From: an uncultured Bacteroidota bacterium
GTDB taxonomy: Bacteria > Bacteroidota > Bacteroidia > Bacteroidales > P3
NCBI GenBank assembly: GCA_902783595.1
Contig: CACZRR010000061.1
Coordinates: 1 to 52,729, forward strand
DNA length: 52,729 nt
Direction: 5' to 3'
Shown: positions 7,457 through 15,903 of the stretch, in pieces
Layout: each line of letters opens with the position of its first letter
How positions within the stretch are numbered: the first letter of the stretch is position 1
Translations under genes and position numbers: made by a program
The notes under the pieces: generated by a model
Seen by the model: only the letters and a program-made list of their open reading frames with translations
Databases searched by the model: none
What the model was told of the DNA's origin: nothing

Positions 7457-7476
7457 AGATGAATTGGAGTTCATCT
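7457..7476 (+). other. Short hairpin between kamE and atoA
   Basis: AGATGAA (7457-7463) pairs with TTCATCT (7470-7476) around TTGGAG, with no T-run. Together with the hairpin at 6580 it marks both gene junctions of the kam operon. Confidence 0.4.
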
Positions 7477-7512
7477 TGAAAGAGAGATAAAAAAACTAAA
7501 AAATCATAAACA

Positions 7513-8172
7513 ATGGAAAAAGAACAGATTAAACCCTTTATTGCCAAGCGTGCTGCCCAGGAATTGCACGATGGTGATGTCGTTAACCTTGGTATTGGTC
7601 TCCCAACCATGATTCCTAATTTTTTGCCCGAGGGAGTGCATGTCATCCTTCAGAGTGAGAATGGAATGATAGGTATGGGCCCCACCCCTGAGGAAGGCAA
7701 AGAAGACCCCTGGTTCATCAATGCTGGTGGTGGATATATTACCCACACACCTGGTGCCAGTACTTTTGATAGTGCCACCTCCTTTGGTATCATTCGCGGA
7801 GGCCATGTCGACGTGAGTGTCCTTGGTGCCATGCAGGTGGATGAGGAGGGCGACCTGGCCAACTGGATGATTCCTGGAAAGAAGACTCCCGGTATGGGTG
7901 GCGCCATGGATCTTTTGGTGGGTGCCAAGAAAGTGATTCTCGCCATGGAGCACACCGCAAAGGGTAACCCCAAGATTCTCAAAAAATGCACGTTGCCCCT
8001 CACCGCTAAGGGTCAGGTGAATATGATCATTACCGAGATGGGTGTCATGGAGATTACCCCCAAAGGTATTGTTCTCACCGAGATTAATCCTGAGTTCACT
8101 GTTGAGCAGGTGCAGGCAGCTACAGAGGCCACCCTGATTGTGAGTGAGAATCTCAGGAAAATGAATGCTTAA
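7513..8172 (+). CDS. atoA: CoA-transferase beta subunit (butyryl-CoA:acetoacetate type)
   Basis: 219 residues, full length for subunit B of family I CoA-transferases. The catalytic glutamate lies in the family signature SENGM (residues 54-58), preceded by the GIGLPTMIPNFLP segment and followed by GGGYITHTPGASTFDSATSFGIIRGGH. In lysine fermenters this enzyme with AtoD moves CoA between acetoacetate and butyryl-CoA, the step that joins the 3-keto-5-aminohexanoate branch to butyrate formation; placement after kamDE supports that role. The alpha subunit (atoD), expected next door, is not in the window. Subunit B of a succinyl-CoA:3-oxoacid transferase is the main alternative. Confidence 0.88.
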   Translation: MEKEQIKPFIAKRAAQELHDGDVVNLGIGLPTMIPNFLPEGVHVILQSENGMIGMGPTPEEGKEDPWFINAGGGYITHTPGASTFDSATSFGIIRGGHVDVSVLGAMQVDEEGDLANWMIPGKKTPGMGGAMDLLVGAKKVILAMEHTAKGNPKILKKCTLPLTAKGQVNMIITEMGVMEITPKGIVLTEINPEFTVEQVQAATEATLIVSENLRKMNA

Positions 8173-8182
8173 TAGCAGTCTT

Positions 8183-8800
8183 ATGAAGAAAACAATTTTT
8201 GCTGTTGTTGCGCTGCTGTGTCTGGCTGGCACAGCAGCCGCGCAGCGGCATGTTGAATTCCGGTGGCACGGAATTTATTTCGTTGGCGACGGTAGTTATG
8301 TAAGCAACCTCAACCGAGGCGTCGGAGATAATGGTTTTGCCGATACGGTGTCGGCTTTTATGCCATCCATTTCTGGCGGTTTCCAGTTCCGCAAGGAGGC
8401 TGCAGTGGGAGCTGGCTTCGCCTATTTGGCCGACCCCACGGGGTCGTTCACCCAGTTGCCACTTTATGTTGAGTTGCGCAGTCATTTCATGCGTAGCCGC
8501 ATAACGCCATACACTGTTATTCAGGCGGGTTATTCGCTTCCTGTGGGCAAAGCCAATGCAGAAAATGGTACCAAGATAGAGGAGGGTGGTTTATATGTCG
8601 CTCTGGAAGGCGGTTGTCGTTATGCCATCAGCCGTTCTGTTGCTGTAGCGGCACATGTGGGTTACCGTATGCTGCAATCCAACAAGGTGAATCGTTTCCG
8701 CTTTGATGATATCACGGGAACGTTGCAGCCTGCTCTCACCGAAGAGGTGACATTGCATATGTTCTCTTTTGGTCTCTCCCTCTATTTCGGCAACGATTGA
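8183..8800 (+). CDS. Outer-membrane beta-barrel-like protein
   Basis: 205 residues from ATG 8183, which gives a clear signal peptide (MKKTIFAVVALLCLAGTAAAQ). The mature part alternates polar and hydrophobic residues with many aromatic ends (GFAYLA, LPLYVELRSHFM, YTVIQAGYSLP, VAAHVGYRMLQ) and finishes MFSFGLSLYFGND, a pattern expected of a small eight-stranded outer-membrane barrel. It starts 10 nt after atoA and precedes the GH2-like gene, so it could be read with the kam genes, but a functional link is not evident. The exact family is not recognised. Confidence 0.7.
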   Translation: MKKTIFAVVALLCLAGTAAAQRHVEFRWHGIYFVGDGSYVSNLNRGVGDNGFADTVSAFMPSISGGFQFRKEAAVGAGFAYLADPTGSFTQLPLYVELRSHFMRSRITPYTVIQAGYSLPVGKANAENGTKIEEGGLYVALEGGCRYAISRSVAVAAHVGYRMLQSNKVNRFRFDDITGTLQPALTEEVTLHMFSFGLSLYFGND

Positions 8801-8807
8801 CGCACAT

Positions 8808-11800
8808 ATGTGCAAAACCACTGTCCTCGCGCTCTTTTTTTTCCTGATGGTGCCGATTGCCATGGCGCAGCAGGAGGGAGTGGTATTTGCGTCGTCACAA
8901 GCTACCGTTGTTCCGTTTGACGACGAGAAGGCTATCGAAAAGGGCTTCTATTGGGAATCGCCATACTACCACGAGTTGCATGGTGTATGGAAGCAGCGTC
9001 AGACGGATAGTTCCATCATATACTCTCGTCAGATTAATGTGGAGAAATACTGGAAAGATTATCGGGTATTTCTCTACGTTAGAGCCTCTCACGCCAGTCG
9101 TGTTTATTTGGGCGGTAAGGAGGTGGGCTATGGCGACGACTCTCGCCATTGGAATGAGTTTGGATTGAACGGTTTCCTAAAATATGGAAAGCAAAACACC
9201 TTGGTTGTCGAGGTCTTGAAGAGGTCTCATGGTGATCTTTTAGAGGCCGACAACGAAGATGTTGGATTGAATGGGGAACCCTATTTGATTTTCCGTAATG
9301 ACCCTAGTATTGCGGGGTATAGTGTAACGGCCGACTACGATGTGCAATCGCAGTCGGGAAAGTTTACTCTCGACGCAGGATTATACAATAGCCGCAAGAA
9401 GGGTAAGTATTATTTTGAGGTTGAAATATACGACCCTAATGGGCGCTCTTTTGATAGGATGGGGAGATGGGTGGTCTTTGATAAAAAAGCTACCGCCTCA
9501 GTCACGATTAACCAAAGTTTCTCTCGTGTTGACGCCTGGACAGCTGAGACGCCAGCGCTATACACGGTAGTGTTTCGTCTGCGCAACGAGGACATGGATG
9601 TGGAAGAGATGACCGGATGCCGCGTAGGTTTCAGACATCTTGAGGTGCACGAAGGAAATTTACAGCTCAACGGGCGTGCTATCACCCTCAAGGGGGTGGT
9701 CTACGACAAGGAGCATGGCAACGACCATGCTTCCCGAGAGCAGATGCGGGAGGCGTTGCAGAGTATGAAAAACTGCAACATCAATGCCATTAGAACCGAC
9801 AGATATTCTCCTCAGGTGCCGTGTTTTTATGACATGTGTGATGAGATGGGGTTCTATGTTATTTGTGACGCCAATCTTTTCCCCCTCTCTACGCAGCACA
9901 AGGCGGCGGCCACTGATCCCAACCTTGCGCCTCTTTTTGAGAAGCGTGTGGAGAACCTCTATTCGGTGTGCGGAAATCATCCATCCATTTTGGCATGGTC
10001 GTTGGGTAACACGCGTGACAATGGTGTGTGCATGGGTGCTGCCTACCGTCGGCTCAAAGGCCTTGATGGTAGTCGTCCTGTACTCTTTGCCGGGGCTGGA
10101 CTGACGGAGACAACAGATCTATTGGCTCTCATCAATCCCAATGCGCAGACATTACAACAGTACATTTTGCGACGTGACGATCGTCCATCTTTGGTATTGT
10201 CAGCTCCTGCTGCCGACTACGATTTGTTGTGGGACAAGGTGGAGTCGCATCGGTCTTTGCAGGGAGGTTTTCTTGCTGTGTGGCCTTTGCAGGGTACGTT
10301 GAAGAACGATATTAGGGCGCTGTATAGTCCCTTCGATGTTTCGGTGATAAAGCAAGGTCTTGATGAGGTGGAGTTTGCGGTATACAACCGAAATGTATTC
10401 ACTTCGCTGTCGCAGTATAACATAGAATATACCATATATACTAACCTACGTTCGAATATCAGTTCGGGCGATGTGGCGGTAGCCGTAGGTGGCGGAGATG
10501 CAGACAAGGTTACGCTCCGCATCCCTCCGATTGATATGCGTCCTGGAGAGGAGATGTTTGTACGCTTCGACTTAGTACGGCGTCCTACGCAACGTGTGGC
10601 GCGTATCAAGGGTGACCGACAGGTGAGTATGGTGACTTTCCCGTTGAATGCCAATACTACTGCCAAACGGCTTTTCAAAATACCCAGCGACTTGTCTGTC
10701 CCTGCTGATAGCGTGAAGTTTTCCTACAGCCATGAGTTGATGCTTGGTGAGGGATGGGTGTCAGACACCATTGATGCTCGTCAGCGTCGCTCTGATGGCC
10801 AGTTTCTTTGTCGCGACTACATGCTTCGTTTCCGTGCACCGGAGGGTGGTACGATGTGTGATGCCCGTGTCACCGAGACGCTATATGGGACGGGGGATGT
10901 AGTGGTTGACTATACCCTCTTCCCGTCTGACTTATTGCGACACTACTCTTTGCATCCTGCTGTGAGGGTGAATATTCCTTCCGACAGTGTGCAATGGTTT
11001 GGCAACGATCGCGAGACGTTTTTCCGTCGACCCCGTTTCACTGCTGTGAATAACCTTTCTCATGCTGCCGATAGCCTTGTGCGTCATCAGGTCCGCTGGT
11101 GTGCTGCAAATGGGGGAGGGGAACGTTTGTTCATGGAAGTATTAGGGACCCCATTCACCATGACCGCTACAAAGGATTATACCATCCTTTCCCCTCATGA
11201 CAGTCTTTCGTTTCGTGTTCATCTTGTGGAGGTAGGGGATGGGCATCCCGCCGATTTTTATGGCAATGTCTTTCCCGTGGAGGCCACCGGCATGGTGGAG
11301 TCTCCTGCCATTCATGCTTCGGCATCACGTTTTTCCGATCCTATGGAAATAAGTATTGTCTCGGCCTCTAATACTACCATCCGCTATACCCTCGATGGCA
11401 GCGATCCTACGCCCCTGTCGCCTCTTTACCATGCTCCTTTTGTCATCACAGCGACTACGGTTGTGAAGGCGCGTGCTTACACCCCCGACGGGCAGCCGTC
11501 GTTTTCAACAACGCGGAAGTTCAACTACGACTACGTATCCGCCACCTCTTTTTCGCGTAAGCCCAATACCCCATACAATATCGGCACGGACACGATCTTG
11601 TTCGATGGTGAGCGGGGCAGCATGGACGATTTTAATCATGGCTGGCTGGGTTTTTCGGGCGATCCCGTTACTGTGCATGTGACGCTATCCAAACCTATCG
11701 CTGCTCATGCAGTCATGTTGCGTTTTGCTCATTCGCCGGCCACATGGGCTTTTGCCCCGCAGCGGGTGATGGTGGCGCGCTCGCTCGACGGCGTTGCCTA

Positions 11801-12041
11801 TAGCGACACTGTTGTTGTCGACCTGCCGTTTGATGCTGGCGACGAGAACAATAGAGACCCGCGTGTTGTAGAGGTGATGGTGCCACTTTCTGGTGCTGAG
11901 GCACAGCACCTTGCCATAACGGCAGTGCCATTGGGTGTTATACCCACCTGGCATCGGGCAAAAGGCCTTAAGCCCTGGCTGATGATGGACGAGTTGGAGG
12001 TGAGTGACTCACAGCTTAACGAAACACAACCCACACGATGA
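8808..12041 (+). CDS. GH2-like multidomain protein lacking the catalytic glutamates
   Basis: 1077 residues from ATG 8808 (signal peptide ending PIAMAQ). Order: GH2 jelly-roll domain (about 40-190), Ig-like domain (about 200-310), GH2 TIM barrel (about 310-500, with INAIRTDRYS and HPSILAWSLGN), beta-rich middle, a chitobiase/hexosaminidase C-terminal-type domain near 840-905 (IRYTLDGSDPTP) and a discoidin-like domain to the end. In active GH2 enzymes the barrel motif is LGNE with the acid/base glutamate; here it is LGNT (Thr402). The nucleophile region, normally EY after the next strand, reads LVLSAPAADY near 463-470. Both catalytic glutamates therefore seem lost, suggesting a carbohydrate-binding pseudo-enzyme. 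It overlaps the next gene by 4 nt. Confidence 0.8.
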   Translation: MCKTTVLALFFFLMVPIAMAQQEGVVFASSQATVVPFDDEKAIEKGFYWESPYYHELHGVWKQRQTDSSIIYSRQINVEKYWKDYRVFLYVRASHASRVYLGGKEVGYGDDSRHWNEFGLNGFLKYGKQNTLVVEVLKRSHGDLLEADNEDVGLNGEPYLIFRNDPSIAGYSVTADYDVQSQSGKFTLDAGLYNSRKKGKYYFEVEIYDPNGRSFDRMGRWVVFDKKATASVTINQSFSRVDAWTAETPALYTVVFRLRNEDMDVEEMTGCRVGFRHLEVHEGNLQLNGRAITLKGVVYDKEHGNDHASREQMREALQSMKNCNINAIRTDRYSPQVPCFYDMCDEMGFYVICDANLFPLSTQHKAAATDPNLAPLFEKRVENLYSVCGNHPSILAWSLGNTRDNGVCMGAAYRRLKGLDGSRPVLFAGAGLTETTDLLALINPNAQTLQQYILRRDDRPSLVLSAPAADYDLLWDKVESHRSLQGGFLAVWPLQGTLKNDIRALYSPFDVSVIKQGLDEVEFAVYNRNVFTSLSQYNIEYTIYTNLRSNISSGDVAVAVGGGDADKVTLRIPPIDMRPGEEMFVRFDLVRRPTQRVARIKGDRQVSMVTFPLNANTTAKRLFKIPSDLSVPADSVKFSYSHELMLGEGWVSDTIDARQRRSDGQFLCRDYMLRFRAPEGGTMCDARVTETLYGTGDVVVDYTLFPSDLLRHYSLHPAVRVNIPSDSVQWFGNDRETFFRRPRFTAVNNLSHAADSLVRHQVRWCAANGGGERLFMEVLGTPFTMTATKDYTILSPHDSLSFRVHLVEVGDGHPADFYGNVFPVEATGMVESPAIHASASRFSDPMEISIVSASNTTIRYTLDGSDPTPLSPLYHAPFVITATTVVKARAYTPDGQPSFSTTRKFNYDYVSATSFSRKPNTPYNIGTDTILFDGERGSMDDFNHGWLGFSGDPVTVHVTLSKPIAAHAVMLRFAHSPATWAFAPQRVMVARSLDGVAYSDTVVVDLPFDAGDENNRDPRVVEVMVPLSGAEAQHLAITAVPLGVIPTWHRAKGLKPWLMMDELEVSDSQLNETQPTR

Positions 12042-13057
12042 AGAAAATACTCTTGCTGCTGTTCTCGGCGCTGATCGTCAGCTCCTGCGAGGTTGAATTC
12101 TCGCCCAATGCTGAGTGGAAAGATGTCCCCGTGGTGTACTGCATCCTCGACCAGGACGACTCTCTTTCGTGGGTACGTGTAGAGCGTTGTTACCTCGGAG
12201 AGGGCAATGTCGCCTCCTATGCCTCTGTGCGTGATTCGCTTATCTATCCCCAGGGCACTATCCATGTCTATCTGCTTGCTCATCAGGATGGTAATCTCAA
12301 AGATTCCATTCCCTTCACCTATACTACCACAGAACGCGATGCAGGTACCTTTGCCTCCTCGTCTATGCCGCTCTACTATGCCGTCACACAGAACCGCCTT
12401 CGCCAGGATTGGAAATATAGCCTTTATGTGAGAAAGAGTGACGGCAGTGTGCTTGTAAGCACGGATCCCATTGGACTTATCAAATTTATTGGCACCAGCA
12501 GCAAGCCGAGTCCCATCACGGCCCCCTCTTATAATGCCATTATGGATTTTGGGGGATTTAATTTCGATGTTACGGGTAAATGCGAAATCAAATGGGATAC
12601 GGATACCCTCACCAATGCCCGCCTCTTCCGCCCCTCTGTGCGTTTCTATTACAGGTATGAAAACGGTGATACCTCCTTTGTGGACCTACCCTGTCCCTCC
12701 GCCACGCAGAACAGTAATTCCAATGCCCTTAGCGTACAGTACGAGAGCTCTTCGCTTTTGCGTGACCTGGCGGCCCTCTTGAAGGACGATACGCGTAGCA
12801 AAACGATGCTTTTCACCGTCGATGTCTATCTGTATTGCTGCACCGAAGATTTTAATATCTATTTAAACTCGGTGTCACAGACATCCCTTGGTACGACTGG
12901 CGATGCTGTGTATAACAATATTCATGGTGGCTTGGGGCTCTTTGCAGCCCGTCGTACCCATCTCTATAAAAATCTCCCGTTCGAACACTATCGCGGAGGC
13001 TTGAGCGTGTCCGACGTCGTCGACCGCATCAGGGCACTGCCTATCAATATGCACTAA
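12038..13057 (+). CDS. DUF4249-like surface lipoprotein
   Basis: 339 residues with a lipoprotein signal, lipobox SSC at residues 15-17 (MKKILLLLFSALIVSSCEVE). The start of the mature part (PVVYCILDQDDSLSWVRVER-like, then YLGEGN) and the late NNIHGGLGLFAARR segment match the DUF4249 family of Bacteroidetes, proteins of unknown function usually found beside TonB-dependent receptors or other surface proteins. The ATG overlaps the stop of the GH2-like gene (ATGA), implying translational coupling and a joint role at the outer membrane. A terminator follows. Confidence 0.72.
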   Translation: MKKILLLLFSALIVSSCEVEFSPNAEWKDVPVVYCILDQDDSLSWVRVERCYLGEGNVASYASVRDSLIYPQGTIHVYLLAHQDGNLKDSIPFTYTTTERDAGTFASSSMPLYYAVTQNRLRQDWKYSLYVRKSDGSVLVSTDPIGLIKFIGTSSKPSPITAPSYNAIMDFGGFNFDVTGKCEIKWDTDTLTNARLFRPSVRFYYRYENGDTSFVDLPCPSATQNSNSNALSVQYESSSLLRDLAALLKDDTRSKTMLFTVDVYLYCCTEDFNIYLNSVSQTSLGTTGDAVYNNIHGGLGLFAARRTHLYKNLPFEHYRGGLSVSDVVDRIRALPINMH

Positions 13058-13101
13058 TCACTATGCCATCTAAAAAGGATCAGGAAGTGGAGGTGTCATA
13101 T

Positions 13102-13122
13102 AGACCTTTAGGTCTTTTTTTT
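13102..13122 (+). terminator. Intrinsic terminator before tig
   Basis: AGACC (13102-13106) pairs with GGTCT (13111-13115) around TTTA, followed by eight T. It closes the kam-to-lipoprotein run of genes. Confidence 0.7.
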
Positions 13123-13153
13123 ATAAGTACTATATTATTGTGAATTTTTTTTG

Positions 13154-13161
13154 TAATTTTG
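13154..13161 (+). promoter_or_regulatory. -7 promoter element for tig
   Basis: TAATTTTG fits TAnnTTTG and lies 52 nt before the trigger-factor start codon in an AT-rich stretch directly after the terminator. Confidence 0.55.
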
Positions 13162-13213
13162 CATTTTCTATTGGAAATAAAAAATATTAAAAATCAATAA
13201 ATTAATTAATCAG

Positions 13214-14572
13214 ATGAAGATTACAAGAGAGAATTTAGGCGATTTGGAACTCCTTATCAAGGTTGATGTTGAGGAAAGCGACTACCTTGAGAATGTCACC
13301 AAACAGCTCAAGGACTATCAGCGTCGTGCTGTCGTTCCTGGCTTCCGCAAAGGCAATGCACCTCGCGCTCTGATTGAGCGTATGTATAAACCCTCTATTG
13401 TAGGTGATGCTGTGCAGAATGTTCTCAATACCTCCCTTTTCAAATATATCGATGACGAGAAGTTGCATATCCTCGGAATGCCTATGAGCAACGATGAGAA
13501 GACCGGTGAAGTGGATTTCGGCAACCAGAAGGCTTTCTCGTTCTACTTCAACGTGGCTGTCGCTCCCGAGTTCAGCATCGAGTGGGACAAAGTGGTTGTG
13601 AAGTACAACCAGATCAAGGTTACCGCAAAAGATGTCGAGACAGAGTTGAACAACGTTGTCAACCGTTATGGCAAGTTTGAGACTCCCGAGACGGTGGCAG
13701 CTGGCGATATCATGTACGGTAAGCTGGTGGAACTTGATAAGAAGGGCGTGAAGAAGGAAGGTGGTGTGGATACCTTTGTGTCCCTCAACCTGCAGAACCT
13801 CAAGGATGCCGAGTTGCTGCCTCTCTTCGAGGGCAAGAAGGCCGAGGAAAAGGTCGTCTTCAATATGGCTAAGGCCTTCCCCGCTGCCGACATCGAACGT
13901 GCCCTGCACCTTGACAGCGCCGCAGCCAAGAAGTTTAAGGCCGATGTTGAGCTTACCCTCTCGGGCATTTCGCGCATTATTCCCCACGAGATCAACGACG
14001 AGCTCTTCCAGCAGGTGTTCCCCGGTCAGACGGTGAAGGACGAGGCGGCTTTCCGCAAACTGCTGCAGAAGGAGATCGAGAAGGCCAACAACGAGCAGAG
14101 CGACTGGCTCTTCGTGAACCAGGTGCGCAAAGCGTTGGTCGACAACTTCAGCGCCGCTCTTCCCGAGGCCTTCCTGAAGCGCTGGTTCGCATCGCGTGGC
14201 GAGAAGGATATGACCCCCGAGAGCATCGAGGCCGACTGGGCAGAGAAGTATGTGCCCTCGCTGAAATGGGAACTCATCCAGGGCAAGCTTGAGGAAATCA
14301 GCCCTGTGGAGCCCACCCGTAACCAGATCATCGACTACATCAAGGATATCCTGCGTCGCAACGACAAAGCCGTCGAAGGCGAGAGCAAGGAAGATGCCGA
14401 GAAGCGCCTCGAGCAGGCCGCCGAGAGCATCGCCGCTGACCGCCAGAACATCGGTCAGGTGGTCGATCGTATCTACGCCGACAATCTGGCTAAGATCTTC
14501 AAGGATCAGGTGAAACCCGAGGTCGAGAAGGTCTCAGCCAAGGAGTTTGGCGAACGCGCGCAGGAAGCCTAA
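13214..14572 (+). CDS. tig: Trigger factor, ribosome-associated chaperone
   Basis: 452 residues. The N-terminal ribosome-binding domain carries the signature GFRKGNAP at residues 43-50 (family GFRxGKxP, so the last basic residue is replaced by Asn). A PPIase-like middle domain spans about 150-240 and shows the weak conservation usual in Bacteroidetes; the C-terminal helical chaperone arms fill the rest (for example LFQQVFPGQTVKDEAAFRKLL). It shields nascent chains at the ribosome exit. Base composition changes inside the gene: the first third uses more A/T-ending codons, the last third mostly C/G. Its own promoter lies upstream; a GTG-started outer-membrane gene follows after 30 nt. Confidence 0.93.
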   Translation: MKITRENLGDLELLIKVDVEESDYLENVTKQLKDYQRRAVVPGFRKGNAPRALIERMYKPSIVGDAVQNVLNTSLFKYIDDEKLHILGMPMSNDEKTGEVDFGNQKAFSFYFNVAVAPEFSIEWDKVVVKYNQIKVTAKDVETELNNVVNRYGKFETPETVAAGDIMYGKLVELDKKGVKKEGGVDTFVSLNLQNLKDAELLPLFEGKKAEEKVVFNMAKAFPAADIERALHLDSAAAKKFKADVELTLSGISRIIPHEINDELFQQVFPGQTVKDEAAFRKLLQKEIEKANNEQSDWLFVNQVRKALVDNFSAALPEAFLKRWFASRGEKDMTPESIEADWAEKYVPSLKWELIQGKLEEISPVEPTRNQIIDYIKDILRRNDKAVEGESKEDAEKRLEQAAESIAADRQNIGQVVDRIYADNLAKIFKDQVKPEVEKVSAKEFGERAQEA

Positions 14573-14602
14573 AACAATTAGAGAATACATTGAGTCTTTA
14601 AG

Positions 14603-15871
14603 GTGAATAAACTGTTCACACTCATGATCATGCTGGCTCTCACCATTTCGGTGGGAGCTCAGCGTGGCAACGCCTACAACGACCACACCCTCTACCTCTC
14701 TGTGGGTGGCGGTGGATCATTTTATGCGGCTGGTGGCGAGTCGAGCGGCATCGCGGTGCCCACTGTACAGCTCACTGCGGGACGGTGGATCACCAACCCT
14801 TTGGCTTTCCGCATCACTGCCGAGATGGCTACCACGCCGTCATATTACCAGATGGTGAACGGCTCGAGCGCCAACACCAGCTTTTTCATGGGTAGCGCCG
14901 AGTTTATGTGGAACGTACGCGCCACCTTCGACCATGTGCGTCCCTATCGTGTCGACTGGCCTTATCCTCTCATCGGTTTGGGTCTTATCTACCGACCCGA
15001 CATCAATTCCGATGGTTTGGAGCTGGGTTCTGAGAATGACTTCCACACCATGCTGGGTCTCCACTGGCCGGTGCGGTTCGGCAAACATTGGGCGGCATTC
15101 CTCGAGTATAAGGTGCATTTCCTCCCCCAGGTGTTCGACGGCAGCCATGGTGACAACTACCTTCATTCGCTGTTGGTGGGTGCAACCTACGACTTCTCCG
15201 ACAATCCCTATCGGCGCACCTCGGCCTATGCATCCCATGACACTCGTGAGGACTGGTTTGTGGGCTTCGGTTTTGGCGCCAGTTTCTCTTCCTTCGAGTT
15301 CGAACATCTTACCGACTTAGAGGCTAAGCTATGGACCCCGTCGCCCGAGATCATGGTGGGCCGCAACTTCAGCAGTGTGTGGACCATCCGCTTTGAGCTG
15401 TCGGGTTTCTTTGCCCGTGAGCGTGCCACCACCGTGGCCACCTCGACCATCGATGCCGAGGGCCAGCCGGTGCTGGGCAACACCATCCAGCCGGGTTTGT
15501 GGTACACCTACAACATGCTCCACACCGATTTTATGATCAATCTGGGGCATCTGATGGGCTTCCGCCGTGGTGTGAAGTGGAATTTCTTGCCCTACCTGGG
15601 CGCAGGTCCCGTGTGGCGCTATCGCACACATCCGTCATTCAATCTGGGTGCCGACATCGGATTCATGGCACGTCGTTACATCACCAATATGGGCGATCTC
15701 TACCTTGATCTGAAATACCTCATGGTGCCGCCACGCATAGCGGGCTCCACGGGTGAGTCGGGTTCTATCCTTGGCGTGGGTTACCCCATCTTCACCATCG
15801 GCTACATACACAACTTCAACCGTTCAACTACGCGCTACCGCATACCCGAGCACTGGTCGCCTACTAGATGA
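14603..15871 (+). CDS. Outer-membrane beta-barrel protein, tandem paralogue A
   Basis: 422 residues from a GTG start, with a signal peptide MNKLFTLMIMLALTISVGAQ. The protein consists of two related halves: VDWPYPLIGLGLIYRPD and AAFLEYKVHFLPQVFDG in the first half correspond to VKWNFLPYLGAGPVWRYR and LYLDLKYLMVPPRIAG in the second. It is also a paralogue of the next gene (shared DWFVGFGFGASFSSFEFEH and STTRYRIPEHWSP-type ends). Alternating strands and aromatic girdle residues support an outer-membrane barrel. Function is unknown; no named family was recognised. Confidence 0.75.
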   Translation: MNKLFTLMIMLALTISVGAQRGNAYNDHTLYLSVGGGGSFYAAGGESSGIAVPTVQLTAGRWITNPLAFRITAEMATTPSYYQMVNGSSANTSFFMGSAEFMWNVRATFDHVRPYRVDWPYPLIGLGLIYRPDINSDGLELGSENDFHTMLGLHWPVRFGKHWAAFLEYKVHFLPQVFDGSHGDNYLHSLLVGATYDFSDNPYRRTSAYASHDTREDWFVGFGFGASFSSFEFEHLTDLEAKLWTPSPEIMVGRNFSSVWTIRFELSGFFARERATTVATSTIDAEGQPVLGNTIQPGLWYTYNMLHTDFMINLGHLMGFRRGVKWNFLPYLGAGPVWRYRTHPSFNLGADIGFMARRYITNMGDLYLDLKYLMVPPRIAGSTGESGSILGVGYPIFTIGYIHNFNRSTTRYRIPEHWSPTR

Positions 15872-15903
15872 TATAATAACTTTCACTTCCCTCTTTCCAC
15901 TTT

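Noticed and set aside
13063..13143. 26-codon ORF after the DUF4249-like gene
   Set aside because: It runs straight through the terminator hairpin and T-run; composition and position argue against a gene.
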